Assembly (NCBI RefSeq): GCF_900114115.1
Contig: NZ_FORX01000001.1
Location: 407,071 to 471,070 of the forward strand
DNA: 64,000 bases
Reading direction: 5' to 3'
Source of the DNA: Desulfomicrobium apsheronum
Lineage (GTDB): Bacteria; Desulfobacterota; Desulfovibrionia; Desulfovibrionales; Desulfomicrobiaceae
The stretch's first letter is position 1, and each line of letters starts with the position of its first letter. The notes beneath the pieces were generated by a model. The model was given only the letters and a program-made list of their open reading frames with translations, had not been told where the DNA came from and made no database searches. This document shows, piece by piece, positions 37,601 to 44,266 of this stretch. The position numbers and the translations under genes were made by a program.

Positions 37601-38486
37601 CGTTTTGTTTTGAGCATGGCACGTTTTGTCCATGGGACGGATGGTGGAATGGATCCGGGACTTGAAGCCCGCTCTGGCCGTTCTGGCCGAGATAACCAAG
37701 TACCTCATGGAGCGCCGTCGCCAGCGGAGCCCACCCCGTCGGCCGGACATTGTTTATTGTAATGATCATGTCATTGAAGCTTGCCTCGTCTTCGCTCATG
37801 GGCTGCAGGATTCTGCTCGCTCCACCGAACGCGAAAAGAGCAATGCGCGCCTTGTTCCTGATGGAATGGAGCAGCGCCCTGTCCGGTTCAACTTTGACGC
37901 GAAGTGCGTATGCCGTTCCGGCATCGGGTCCAGACACGAGCATCATGTCGTTGTCATCCCGCTGCGTCATGGTGAGTTGGCGGTGATGGGGTGTCATGTG
38001 CGCGATTCGTCCTTCAAGATCGCTTTTGGGAATCGTGTCGTCGTATTCAAGGTGCTGCGCTTTGCCTTGAGTGTCTGGTGCCTCCATTTCAAGGCAGCCG
38101 TTTTTGGGATTGTATTTCCCGCCAGTCATCAGTTTGCGCGCGAGATCCATGCGCCGCATCGTTGCCCAGTTCAGAAAATTTCCGTTCCATCGTCCTGTAT
38201 CGTTGTTTGGATAAAAATGGGGCGCGGCCGCGCCTGCGTCATAATTGTAGTACGATCTGGAATCGAAATATCCGTAATATTCGTCTGTTGAGTTGAACGG
38301 CCCGTCATAAGCCCGCTCAAGCATGTTTGCCGAAGTATCCAGGACGAAGGTCACTGAGGGTTTTTCCTCCGTGGCCAGAAATGGAGGAACCCAATGAAAA
38401 TCGCTGGCTTGGAAGGGGGCGCCCTTTGCCGGGAAAAGCAGGCACGCCGTAATGATCAGCAAAAATAATTTTTTCACGGCAGGCAT
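34617..38486 (-). CDS. pilY1: PilY1-like type IV pilus tip/assembly protein, locus B
   Basis: A 1289-residue paralogue of the locus A protein, with the same order of parts: signal peptide (about residues 1-22), a vWA-like region, an EF-hand-like DANGDGVIDTGE segment and the C-terminal beta-propeller with YAGANDGMLHAFNGG. The MIDAS start reads D50-T-S-A-N, so the last Ser is lost, unlike locus A. Composition is GC-rich like the rest of the chromosome. Both proteins end in LFWRKN plus two residues. The ATG at 38486 has only a weak AGAGGG site; a GTG at 38477 with the same site is a realistic alternative. Confidence 0.9.
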   Translation of the reverse strand: MPAVKKLFLLIITACLLFPAKGAPFQASDFHWVPPFLATEEKPSVTFVLDTSANMLERAYDGPFNSTDEYYGYFDSRSYYNYDAGAAAPHFYPNNDTGRWNGNFLNWATMRRMDLARKLMTGGKYNPKNGCLEMEAPDTQGKAQHLEYDDTIPKSDLEGRIAHMTPHHRQLTMTQRDDNDMMLVSGPDAGTAYALRVKVEPDRALLHSIRNKARIALFAFGGASRILQPMSEDEASFNDMIITINNVRPTGWAPLATALHEVLGYLGQNGQSGLQVPDPFHHPSHGQNVPCSKQNVILVTAGKSSQDQNIPAFLKNIVPRPRPDEDYGLPANGSTFLIDVAYTGHTTDLRPEPGMDGVQNWDFYAVCLGEDGGYLIKDAARHGKFNDLDGDLLPSLQTEFDVNCDGLPDNFFTARSGRNLETQITRALQLSTGSIASGAATAIASHARSGEGAAYQAIFFPPSRTDKIAPWWAGQVHAFLIDAQGNLREDTNANQRLDPTSDRIIEFGEDLIHAHVDANGDGVIDTGERNATALGNIGDIEFLWSSSTWLNSLTDQQVVTQRGRYASVTPNRYIMTFTDKNQDMIADAGAGEIQHFELPATPMEKTLNSPEFFHNSLTLYESASGMIGFDLFDPRQDAINALRQDNPSGFSNLQATLAKRQVDFIRGAEIGNATIEGIADTARSRRHGNTIWRLGDIVSSSPRVVGQPAENYHLIYNDKSYEKFLKKYLDRRQVIYAGANDGMLHAFNGGFWNSKTGSFDLARDAQTQFPLGMELWAYVPYNLLPHLKWLMNPDYGEKLHVAYMDLTPKIFDARIFFMSDGVTPVDETTYPGGWGTILVAGMRLGGAAIQADIDKTDGNGLNADIDRTMTSAYLIMDITDPESPPNVLAEISLPGQGFTTCAPAVMPMSSPNASTADQNRWYMVFGSGPADSTGRADRSKLGAETSGQPGKLFVLDLSALYTEKTVKTVDSDGLISATPKPFAFAEENSFISDPICLDLDIGPNSEAGKFKTDILYYGTVGGDQSAAAGRVHRLQTGNKEPWDWATSTLIDAAGPVSAAPTTALDEANRLWIFFGTGSFLNRADIPQSSPMSFYGIREPETDGVKSWETIASHNLFESNKIAVTKGTCGEGEFSENCVGIIQTNTDSNSTRDWAWLRSSMDSASGWKHTFTAATERILSPAAVLGGSVVFTSYIPTSEACSSAGSSRLWALYYKTGTPYFWPSLKHTSDNFPTFVELGPGLAARPTLHIGEKQTATAFTQSNTGDLTNTQIDTPIPFKSGSLFWRKNTE

Positions 38487-38497
38487 CCCTCTGCTGC

Positions 38498-39043
38498 TTA
38501 ATGGTTTATGTGCCACCAACCCAGATCCACTTCGGCCGCGCTGCCGCGCAAACCTTGTCTGTGCGAGCGGACAAGATAGGTGGCAAAGGTGCCGCCCAAG
38601 GCCGCTCCCCTGCCGGTGCTTTCGTATCCCGAGGCCATCTGCATGGCGCTGCCCGGAACAATGCCCGTCGCAATGAGCCCGGCCCGGACATGAGTGGCCG
38701 CAGCCCCGTGCCGGTGCCATTTGACGGGATAATCATCGGGGTTGAAGGAAGTCTTGTTTTCCCAGACCGAGGCATTGGTGGCGGAGGTTCCATCATCGTA
38801 GAATGTCGAATTCGCGGCGGCGATGGCTCTTTCCAGAAATTCGTGCCCTGCGTTTACGCCCGCTTCCGCCAGGAAAAAGGCGCTTTTGGAGTCGCGGTCA
38901 TTGGCGGCGATCAGGCTGTTCAGATGCGCGGTCTCATGGGCCGCGAGTCCAAGGACTCCAAGCAGGGCAAGGGTGACGATGGCCAGGATGAAGACCATGC
39001 CGGATTCGTGTCCGCCGGATCTAGAATTTTGGAGATAAAACAT
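38498..39043 (-). CDS. pilX: PilX-like minor pilin, locus B
   Basis: A 181-residue PilX-type protein with an N-terminal hydrophobic helix (GMVFILAIVTLALLGVLGL) and the AANDRDSKSAFFLAEAGVNAG signature. It ends eleven bases before pilY1. The chosen ATG at 39043 overlaps pilV by 23 bases, as the locus A pair does. No classic prepilin peptidase Gly-Phe site is obvious, which is common for PilX annotations. Confidence 0.86.
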   Translation of the reverse strand: MFYLQNSRSGGHESGMVFILAIVTLALLGVLGLAAHETAHLNSLIAANDRDSKSAFFLAEAGVNAGHEFLERAIAAANSTFYDDGTSATNASVWENKTSFNPDDYPVKWHRHGAAATHVRAGLIATGIVPGSAMQMASGYESTGRGAALGGTFATYLVRSHRQGLRGSAAEVDLGWWHINH

Positions 39044-39425
39044 GAATGTATCGGACGGTTGAGTGATGTCCCTTGTTGTTAAAGGACAGATCACAGGTCA
39101 TTTGCCTGCACCTTTCCACGGGAGTGTCGTCGGTCAGGGCGCAGGTCATGAAAAATTGGATGCCGTCTATGACGGTGCTTGCGTTCATGGCCGTGAGGGC
39201 GCGGAACGCTTGGGGCGAATATTGCGCGCGGGTCGCTCTTTCCAGAACTTCCTCGACCAGCAGGCTGCCCCGGGAGGCATAGTAGGCGCGGCTATCCTGG
39301 ATGGCGGCGCGGCTGATCAGGGTTGCGACGGCCATCAGTCCGACGCCCAAAATGGCAGTGGCAACCAGAACTTCGATCAAGGTGAAGCCCTGGCTGCGGC
39401 GTTTTTTTCGAATGATGCCGTTCAT
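39021..39425 (-). CDS. pilV: PilV-like minor pilin, locus B
   Basis: A 134-residue prepilin; MNGIIRKKRRSQG is the basic leader and FTLIEVLVATAILGVGLMAV the start of the mature helix. IQDSRAYYASRGSLLVEEVLE and the C-terminal RCRQMTCDLSFNNKG match the locus A PilV. A longer start at 39491 is possible but would add an unlikely 22-residue leader. It overlaps pilX. Confidence 0.87.
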   Translation of the reverse strand: MNGIIRKKRRSQGFTLIEVLVATAILGVGLMAVATLISRAAIQDSRAYYASRGSLLVEEVLERATRAQYSPQAFRALTAMNASTVIDGIQFFMTCALTDDTPVERCRQMTCDLSFNNKGHHSTVRYIHVLSPKF

Positions 39426-39499
39426 GGCTTTCGGAATGGCGATCCGATCATGGTGCAAGGGCTTGGCGGCGCGAAAATTGGGCCTGTGCATTTTCCCGG

Positions 39500-39997
39500 C
39501 TACTCCGTCACCACGCTGCCCGAAGGCCGCACGATCACCGAACGGGACAGTCCGGCGCTGTTGTGGATGATGATCGTCCCGGCCATGGAGGCTCGGCCCC
39601 GATCGTTGAAATGGGTCGTGTAGGATTTTTCAAGGAAGTGCTGATGTTTCAACTCGGTGAGATTGAAGCGCCGCAGCAGCGAATTGTCTTTCTTGATTCT
39701 GACTTCGCATGTGTTCTGCCCCTTGTCGCATTGGAGGCGGATCTGCTCGTTTCGTTTGATGGCTTCGAATCTGGCGTGTCTGCACATGGAGACAATGGTC
39801 CTGGTTGCACGGTTCATGCTCGCTTCCGGTAATAGTCCAAGAAGCGTCGTGCCCGAAACGGCCGAGAGCACGGCCACGATGGCCAGGACAACCAGGGCTT
39901 CGACCAGGCTGAAGCCCGAACAGTATTCAGGATGCAGGCCTTTCTGCGCGGTCAGTTGTTGTACTGCGGGCATTGCCGGGTCAGTATGATCGGTCAT
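39500..39997 (-). CDS. fimT: FimT/GspH-like minor pilin, locus B
   Basis: A 165-residue prepilin with a longer leader of about 28 residues ending SG, then FSLVEALVVLAIVAVLSAVSG. The GspH/FimT segment TRTIVSMCRHARFEAIKRNE is almost the same as in locus A, and CDKGQNTCEV holds the Cys pair. Its ATG overlaps the pilW stop (ATGA), so fimT follows pilW here, the reverse of locus A. Confidence 0.88.
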   Translation of the reverse strand: MTDHTDPAMPAVQQLTAQKGLHPEYCSGFSLVEALVVLAIVAVLSAVSGTTLLGLLPEASMNRATRTIVSMCRHARFEAIKRNEQIRLQCDKGQNTCEVRIKKDNSLLRRFNLTELKHQHFLEKSYTTHFNDRGRASMAGTIIIHNSAGLSRSVIVRPSGSVVTE

Positions 39998-40743
39998 GGG
40001 ATGCTGCTCGAAGCGACGACAGCCAGGTCCGCATTCACGGAGTCGGTATTGAAGGGATTCCTTCTGTCCGTTCCGAGATTTCTGCACCACACCATCGTAG
40101 ACATGGTGCGATTGCCTATCTTGAGGCTTGCGCGCAAAGGCGAGGGTATGGCCGTGATTGCAACCTTGACGCCGCGAATGATCCCGGGGTTTGCTTGCGG
40201 ATCGGGGATGGCAGCGCCTTCGGCGTTGAAATAGGTGAAGCGCAGGTCGCCGATGTTGGTGCTGATCGGCTGCCAATGTACGGCGCCCGTGTCGTATTTG
40301 CGTAGCACGTTGTCGGGGACTGCTTTTGCGGAGCCGTCATTGGTGACATTGAGCCTGAAGCCCGAGTGTTCGCGAAGACTTCCGCTTCCACTTTCGTTCA
40401 AGATTCCGTCGTTGTTCCAGTCCCGGCTGCAATAGACGGCTGTCTGGTTCGTGGCTCGCCCGTAATCCGGCGCGCCCGCCTGCGGCCTGTGTAGAAAGCC
40501 GAACCCTGGCGTCCCTTGCGCCGAGTAGCCGCACATGCGCAGCTCTTCCGAGATGAGCGACATGGCGGACAGCAGCTCCTGCTGCATGAGGCTTGTCTGC
40601 TCCTGTTTTGCGGCGATGCGTCGGTGTGTTTGAAAAATGGAATGGATGGCGCCCACGACAAGGCCCGAGATGGCCATGGCGACCAGGACTTCGATGAGAG
40701 TCATGCCGGATTGGCCGAGGAGACCTTGTTTGTTTTTGATCAT
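39994..40743 (-). CDS. pilW: PilW-like minor pilin, locus B
   Basis: A 249-residue prepilin and first gene of locus B. The leader MIKNKQGLLGQSG precedes MTLIEVLVAMAISGLVVGAI; KQEQTSLMQQELLSAMSLIS and LRMCGYSA match the locus A PilW. It is about 48 residues longer than that paralogue because of a larger central region and a C-terminal tail. The ATG at 40743 follows AAAGGT. Confidence 0.88.
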   Translation of the reverse strand: MIKNKQGLLGQSGMTLIEVLVAMAISGLVVGAIHSIFQTHRRIAAKQEQTSLMQQELLSAMSLISEELRMCGYSAQGTPGFGFLHRPQAGAPDYGRATNQTAVYCSRDWNNDGILNESGSGSLREHSGFRLNVTNDGSAKAVPDNVLRKYDTGAVHWQPISTNIGDLRFTYFNAEGAAIPDPQANPGIIRGVKVAITAIPSPLRASLKIGNRTMSTMVWCRNLGTDRRNPFNTDSVNADLAVVASSSIP

Positions 40744-40870
40744 GCATCGTACCTTTGAACACGACGGAATGTTGTTCAAAATCGAATGCACGATAGGCTG
40801 TGAATACCAATAATCCAATAATGGTAAGAACTAGTATTGAAGGCTTGAAAGGTTGGTAGGGCTGGGGGGC

Positions 40871-40908
40871 AAAAAAAATGCGGTCTGGGCATCCTCTGCC
40901 CAGACCGC
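40871..40908 (-). terminator. Terminator of the small Cys-pair protein gene
   Basis: GCGGTCTGGGC (40880-40890) and GCCCAGACCGC (40898-40908) form a perfect 11-base stem; eight A residues at 40871-40878 give a T tract on the minus strand. It insulates pilin locus B from the upstream gene. Confidence 0.9.
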
Positions 40909-40931
40909 GCTTTTCTTGCCGTACGTGACAG

Positions 40932-41120
40932 CTATTTGTCCACGACCGCGCAATCGGGATTGGGACACCACCATTCCTCGCCTTCGCCGGTGATGGCCTT
41001 CACTTCATTTGATTCAAGCATGGCGGCTGTATGTGAATCCAGCTCCTTGCATTTGCGGCCGGTAAGTTTTTTCTTGGTGTCGCCGGCCAGGGGCAGGATA
41101 TTTTCCTGTTTGTCCGTCAT
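40932..41120 (-). CDS. Small acidic protein with C-terminal Cys pair, unknown function
   Basis: A 62-residue soluble protein. The ATG at 41120 has an AAAGGAGGT ribosome site, among the best in the window, suggesting high expression. The C-terminus holds WWCPNPDC, a Cys-x4-Cys that could bind metal or form a disulfide; another Cys lies at about residue 25. It has its own terminator. I do not recognise the family. Confidence 0.75.
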   Translation of the reverse strand: MTDKQENILPLAGDTKKKLTGRKCKELDSHTAAMLESNEVKAITGEGEEWWCPNPDCAVVDK

Positions 41121-41373
41121 GGTGGACCTCCTTTGGTTGTTTCCGTCAATATACCCGTGAGCGCCGTGACTGACAACAACCAGACCGGGGCAGTGCCCCA
41201 CGGGAGCGCGAGTCGGCCATCCTGAACACGTCGCAAGGCCGTCCGCTCTTGTTTGAGTCTTCTTGAAGTTTCGGATATATCGGCGAAATGGAGATAATCG
41301 ATCCTCGGATATTGATCGGGCTTTCAACGACTTGTCGCGTGGGCCGCGCTGTGGGCTCCGGCGGGATTGCGCG

Positions 41374-42714
41374 GTGAATGCCGAAAAAATCGTTCTGGTC
41401 GCGGATGCCGATCAGGCCCGGCGGCAAGCCCTCATCGACCTGCTGGCAGCGGACGATTACGTTGTTCCGGTCGCGTCCGATGGCGAAGAGGCGCTGCTCA
41501 AGCTTGAGGGCGGGCAAATCGATCTGGTGATCGCCGAAGAGGACATTCCGGGTATGACCGGCAGAGAGCTCCTGTGGGAGTGCGTCCGGCGCTGGCCGGG
41601 CCTGCCGTTCATCATGCTGACCGGCAGTGGAACGGTGCGAGGCGCCGTCGCGGCCATCAAGGACGGGGCTACGGATTATCTGACAAGGCCCGTGGACGGG
41701 CAGGAACTGCTCCGGGGAATTGCCCGGATTTTGGCCGCAAGTGGAGGGCGCACCTGGGCGAGCAGTGGCAATCTGCTGACCGAGGAGCTTTGGGGCGGAA
41801 AAAGCCCTTCCATGCAACGCCTCTGCAAGTTGATCGAGCGGGTGGCCCCGACGGAGGCCACGATCCTGCTTCTGGGCGAGAGCGGCACGGGCAAGGAAAA
41901 GATCGCCGGGCTTCTGCATCGCCTGAGCCAGCGCTCGCGGGGTCCGCTCGTGATCGTCGATTGCGGTTCAACTCCCTCCACCCTGCTTGAGAGCGAGCTG
42001 TTCGGACATGCCAAGGGCTCGTTCACCAATGCCTACAAGGACAAGAAGGGGCTCGTGGCCGAGGCGCATGGCGGAACCCTGTTCCTTGACGAGATAGGCA
42101 ACATCTCATCGGAAATGCAGCTTCGTCTTTTACGTTTCCTGCAGGAACGAAAAATCCGGCGGGTTGGCGATCTGGCCGAGACCGCCGTCAATTGCCGCGT
42201 CATCGCCGCGACCAACGCGGACCTGGCCGAGTTGGTGCGCAGCGGCGAATTTCGCGAGGACCTGTACTACCGGCTCAAGGTCATCACCATTCAGGTGCCC
42301 CCCCTGCGCGAGCGCAAGGCCGACATCCCCGTTCTGGCCGAACGTTTTCTCCAACTCTTCGCCGAGGACGGGCCTTTGTCCCGTCTTGACGCAGAAGTGG
42401 CCGAGGCCATTCTCGACTACCCCTGGCCCGGCAATGTGCGTGAGCTGCGCAACATGCTGGAAGCCGCGGTCATTTTGTCCTCTGACGGGCTTATCCGGCT
42501 GGAGGACATGCAGTTCGAGGACAGCTTCGATGACACGCCCCTGCCCGGCAATCTTCTTTCCCTGGCCGGAAGCGAGAAGCAGGTGGTTCTGAACGCCCTT
42601 GAGCGAAGCTCCTGGGTGGTCAAGGACGCCGCCGATCTGCTCGGGGTCAGCCGTCGGACCATGCACTACAAGATTAAAAAATTTCAGATTGATACGGCAA
42701 AACGTTCTGCCTGA
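41374..42714 (+). CDS. Sigma-54-dependent activator with pseudo-receiver domain
   Basis: A 446-residue NtrC-type regulator. The receiver-like domain (1-120) has Glu55 where the phospho-acceptor Asp should be (DLVIAEEDIP) and Arg instead of the conserved Lys (YLTRPV). The AAA+ domain (about 140-370) has Walker A GESGTGKE and Walker B GGTLFLDEIG, but the sigma-54 contact loop reads GSFTNA instead of GAFTGA. A Fis-type helix-turn-helix ends the protein (AADLLGVSRRTMHYKI). The GTG at 41374 fits the domain start; a TTG at 41263 would add 37 residues. No kinase gene is adjacent. Confidence 0.88.
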   Translation: MNAEKIVLVADADQARRQALIDLLAADDYVVPVASDGEEALLKLEGGQIDLVIAEEDIPGMTGRELLWECVRRWPGLPFIMLTGSGTVRGAVAAIKDGATDYLTRPVDGQELLRGIARILAASGGRTWASSGNLLTEELWGGKSPSMQRLCKLIERVAPTEATILLLGESGTGKEKIAGLLHRLSQRSRGPLVIVDCGSTPSTLLESELFGHAKGSFTNAYKDKKGLVAEAHGGTLFLDEIGNISSEMQLRLLRFLQERKIRRVGDLAETAVNCRVIAATNADLAELVRSGEFREDLYYRLKVITIQVPPLRERKADIPVLAERFLQLFAEDGPLSRLDAEVAEAILDYPWPGNVRELRNMLEAAVILSSDGLIRLEDMQFEDSFDDTPLPGNLLSLAGSEKQVVLNALERSSWVVKDAADLLGVSRRTMHYKIKKFQIDTAKRSA

Positions 42715-42803
42715 GCGAGAGTTGCGGCTCCCGGTATTTTTTCATTTGTCATCCCGCCCACAGTGATTAGCAGGGGAAAAGACACTTGAAGCTGGAGGTG
42801 CCT

Positions 42804-43076
42804 ATGAAAAACATGAATACCTTGCTGCACTTTATGCGATATTTTGAACCGCATTGCATAGAAAAGGGTGGAGAGCGCATTTGTTACGTTTCAGCCCTTG
42901 AATATCCTGATAAGAATGAAGTACTCGAAGTCTTTGGCGGAAATGGTTTTTTTGCCAGCGGACCAACGGTAGTTGTTCTTAAATATGCAGGGAGAAAGAA
43001 TGTCGACGGTGACGACCAGTGGTGGTTGTCCGATGAGCAATTACCTGAAACTTTTCCCGTCTGGGAAGCACGTTGA
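42804..43076 (+). CDS. Hypothetical protein, 90 residues
   Basis: A small soluble protein with no signal peptide. The ATG at 42804 has GGAGGT upstream. It is rich in aromatic residues (YFEPHC, GGNGFFASG, DDQWWLSDEQ). Base composition is lower in GC than the flanking regulator gene, which may indicate transfer. It lies 34 bases upstream of a lipoprotein gene. No family is recognised. Confidence 0.65.
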   Translation: MKNMNTLLHFMRYFEPHCIEKGGERICYVSALEYPDKNEVLEVFGGNGFFASGPTVVVLKYAGRKNVDGDDQWWLSDEQLPETFPVWEAR

Positions 43077-43110
43077 AATATTATCTGATCATGTTTTCCC
43101 AGGGGGTAGA

Positions 43111-43578
43111 ATGAGATTTATAATTTTATTTCTTGTAATATCTTTTTTCGTCGCGGTTTCCGGATGTGCTCATTTTGGAAAAAAAGTGGAACCCCCGACG
43201 GTAAGACTGGTCAATGTGGTTCCGGCAAGCAGTACTCTCTTTGAACAAAGAGTGGTTTTAACTCTTCGTATAGTCAATCCCAATCCTTTTGCGTTGTCGT
43301 GGACCGGTATCAGGGTCAATGCCCGTTTCAACGACATGAATCTTCTGCCGGCCGTGTCTTCGGAAAACGGCCGCGTGGAGGCCTTGAGCGAGGCGGTGTT
43401 CAAGGTTGAGGCTTCCGCCTCGACGTTGGATTTGTTGCGTCAGATCATGACCCTGCAGAACGGTCCGGGAAAGCTGACCTACGCCCTGGACGGGGTTTTG
43501 TATCAGGGCGGGCTGAGTTCCGGAGGGGTCCCGTTTCTTGCGGAAGGGGCGCTCTGGGATTCTGGAACGGAACTCTAA
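43111..43578 (+). CDS. LEA14/WHy-domain lipoprotein
   Basis: A 155-residue lipoprotein. The signal peptide ends in a lipobox, AVSG then Cys at about residue 19. The mature part has the LEA type-2/water-stress (WHy) pattern: VRLVNVVPASSTLFEQRVVLTLRI followed by NPNPFALSWTGIRVN. Such proteins have a fibronectin-like beta fold and are linked to desiccation or stress tolerance. The ATG at 43111 follows AGGGGGT. It precedes msrA by nine bases. Confidence 0.83.
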   Translation: MRFIILFLVISFFVAVSGCAHFGKKVEPPTVRLVNVVPASSTLFEQRVVLTLRIVNPNPFALSWTGIRVNARFNDMNLLPAVSSENGRVEALSEAVFKVEASASTLDLLRQIMTLQNGPGKLTYALDGVLYQGGLSSGGVPFLAEGALWDSGTEL

Positions 43579-43587
43579 GGAGGCCTC

Positions 43588-44178
43588 ATGGGAAAATCAT
43601 TGATTTTGGCCCTTCTGATTTTAGGCTTGTTAGGAGGTAACGTGGCTGCACAGACAAAAGAGGCCGTATTCGCGGGCGGATGTTTCTGGTGTCTTGAAGG
43701 ACCCTTTGACGCTCTGCCCGGTGTCTTGGGAACAGAGTCGGGATACACGGGCGGACAGCTCCCGAATCCGACCTACGAACAGGTTTCGTCCGGAACCAGC
43801 GGGCACATTGAGGCCATGCGGGTGAAATATGATCCGGAGCTGGTCGATTTTGGGAAGCTTCTTGATGTTTTTTGGCGTAACATTGATCCAACCGATGCCG
43901 GAGGACAGTTCTGTGATCGCGGTCCGCAGTACAGGTCTGCCGTGTTTTTCGCGGACGAGGCCGAAGAATCCATCGCGCGGGCGTCGAAGGCCGAGCTTGA
44001 GGCGGCTCGGGGATTCAAAATCGTAACCGAGATTTTGCCTCGAACTGAATTTTATGCCGCCGAGGAATATCATCAGGATTACTACAAGAAAAATCCCCTG
44101 AGGTATCATTTCTATCGCCAAGGCTGTGGCCGCGATCAGCGCCTGCGGCAGCTCTGGGGAGCGGAATCCAAAAAGTAG
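43588..44178 (+). CDS. msrA: Peptide-methionine (S)-S-oxide reductase, exported
   Basis: A 196-residue MsrA with an N-terminal signal peptide (residues 1-21, cleaved near VAAQ), so it should repair oxidised methionines in the periplasm. The catalytic motif is GGCFWC. The GYTGG, GHIEA and EYHQDYYKKNP segments are family features. The ATG follows AAGGAGG. With the LEA-like lipoprotein upstream it forms an envelope stress pair. No MsrB domain is fused. Confidence 0.95.
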   Translation: MGKSLILALLILGLLGGNVAAQTKEAVFAGGCFWCLEGPFDALPGVLGTESGYTGGQLPNPTYEQVSSGTSGHIEAMRVKYDPELVDFGKLLDVFWRNIDPTDAGGQFCDRGPQYRSAVFFADEAEESIARASKAELEAARGFKIVTEILPRTEFYAAEEYHQDYYKKNPLRYHFYRQGCGRDQRLRQLWGAESKK

Positions 44179-44205
44179 CCCAGGGACACACCAAAAACGG
44201 GAAAC

Positions 44206-44242
44206 AAAACCCGGCCGTTGCAATTCGCAAAGGCCGGGTTTT
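44206..44242. terminator. Bidirectional terminator between msrA and the acyl-CoA synthetase gene
   Basis: AAAACCCGGCC (44206-44216) and GGCCGGGTTTT (44232-44242) form a perfect 11-base stem with A and T flanks on both sides. It serves two convergent genes. Confidence 0.88.
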
Positions 44243-44266
44243 CTTGTGCACGCGTGGCAGCGCTCT

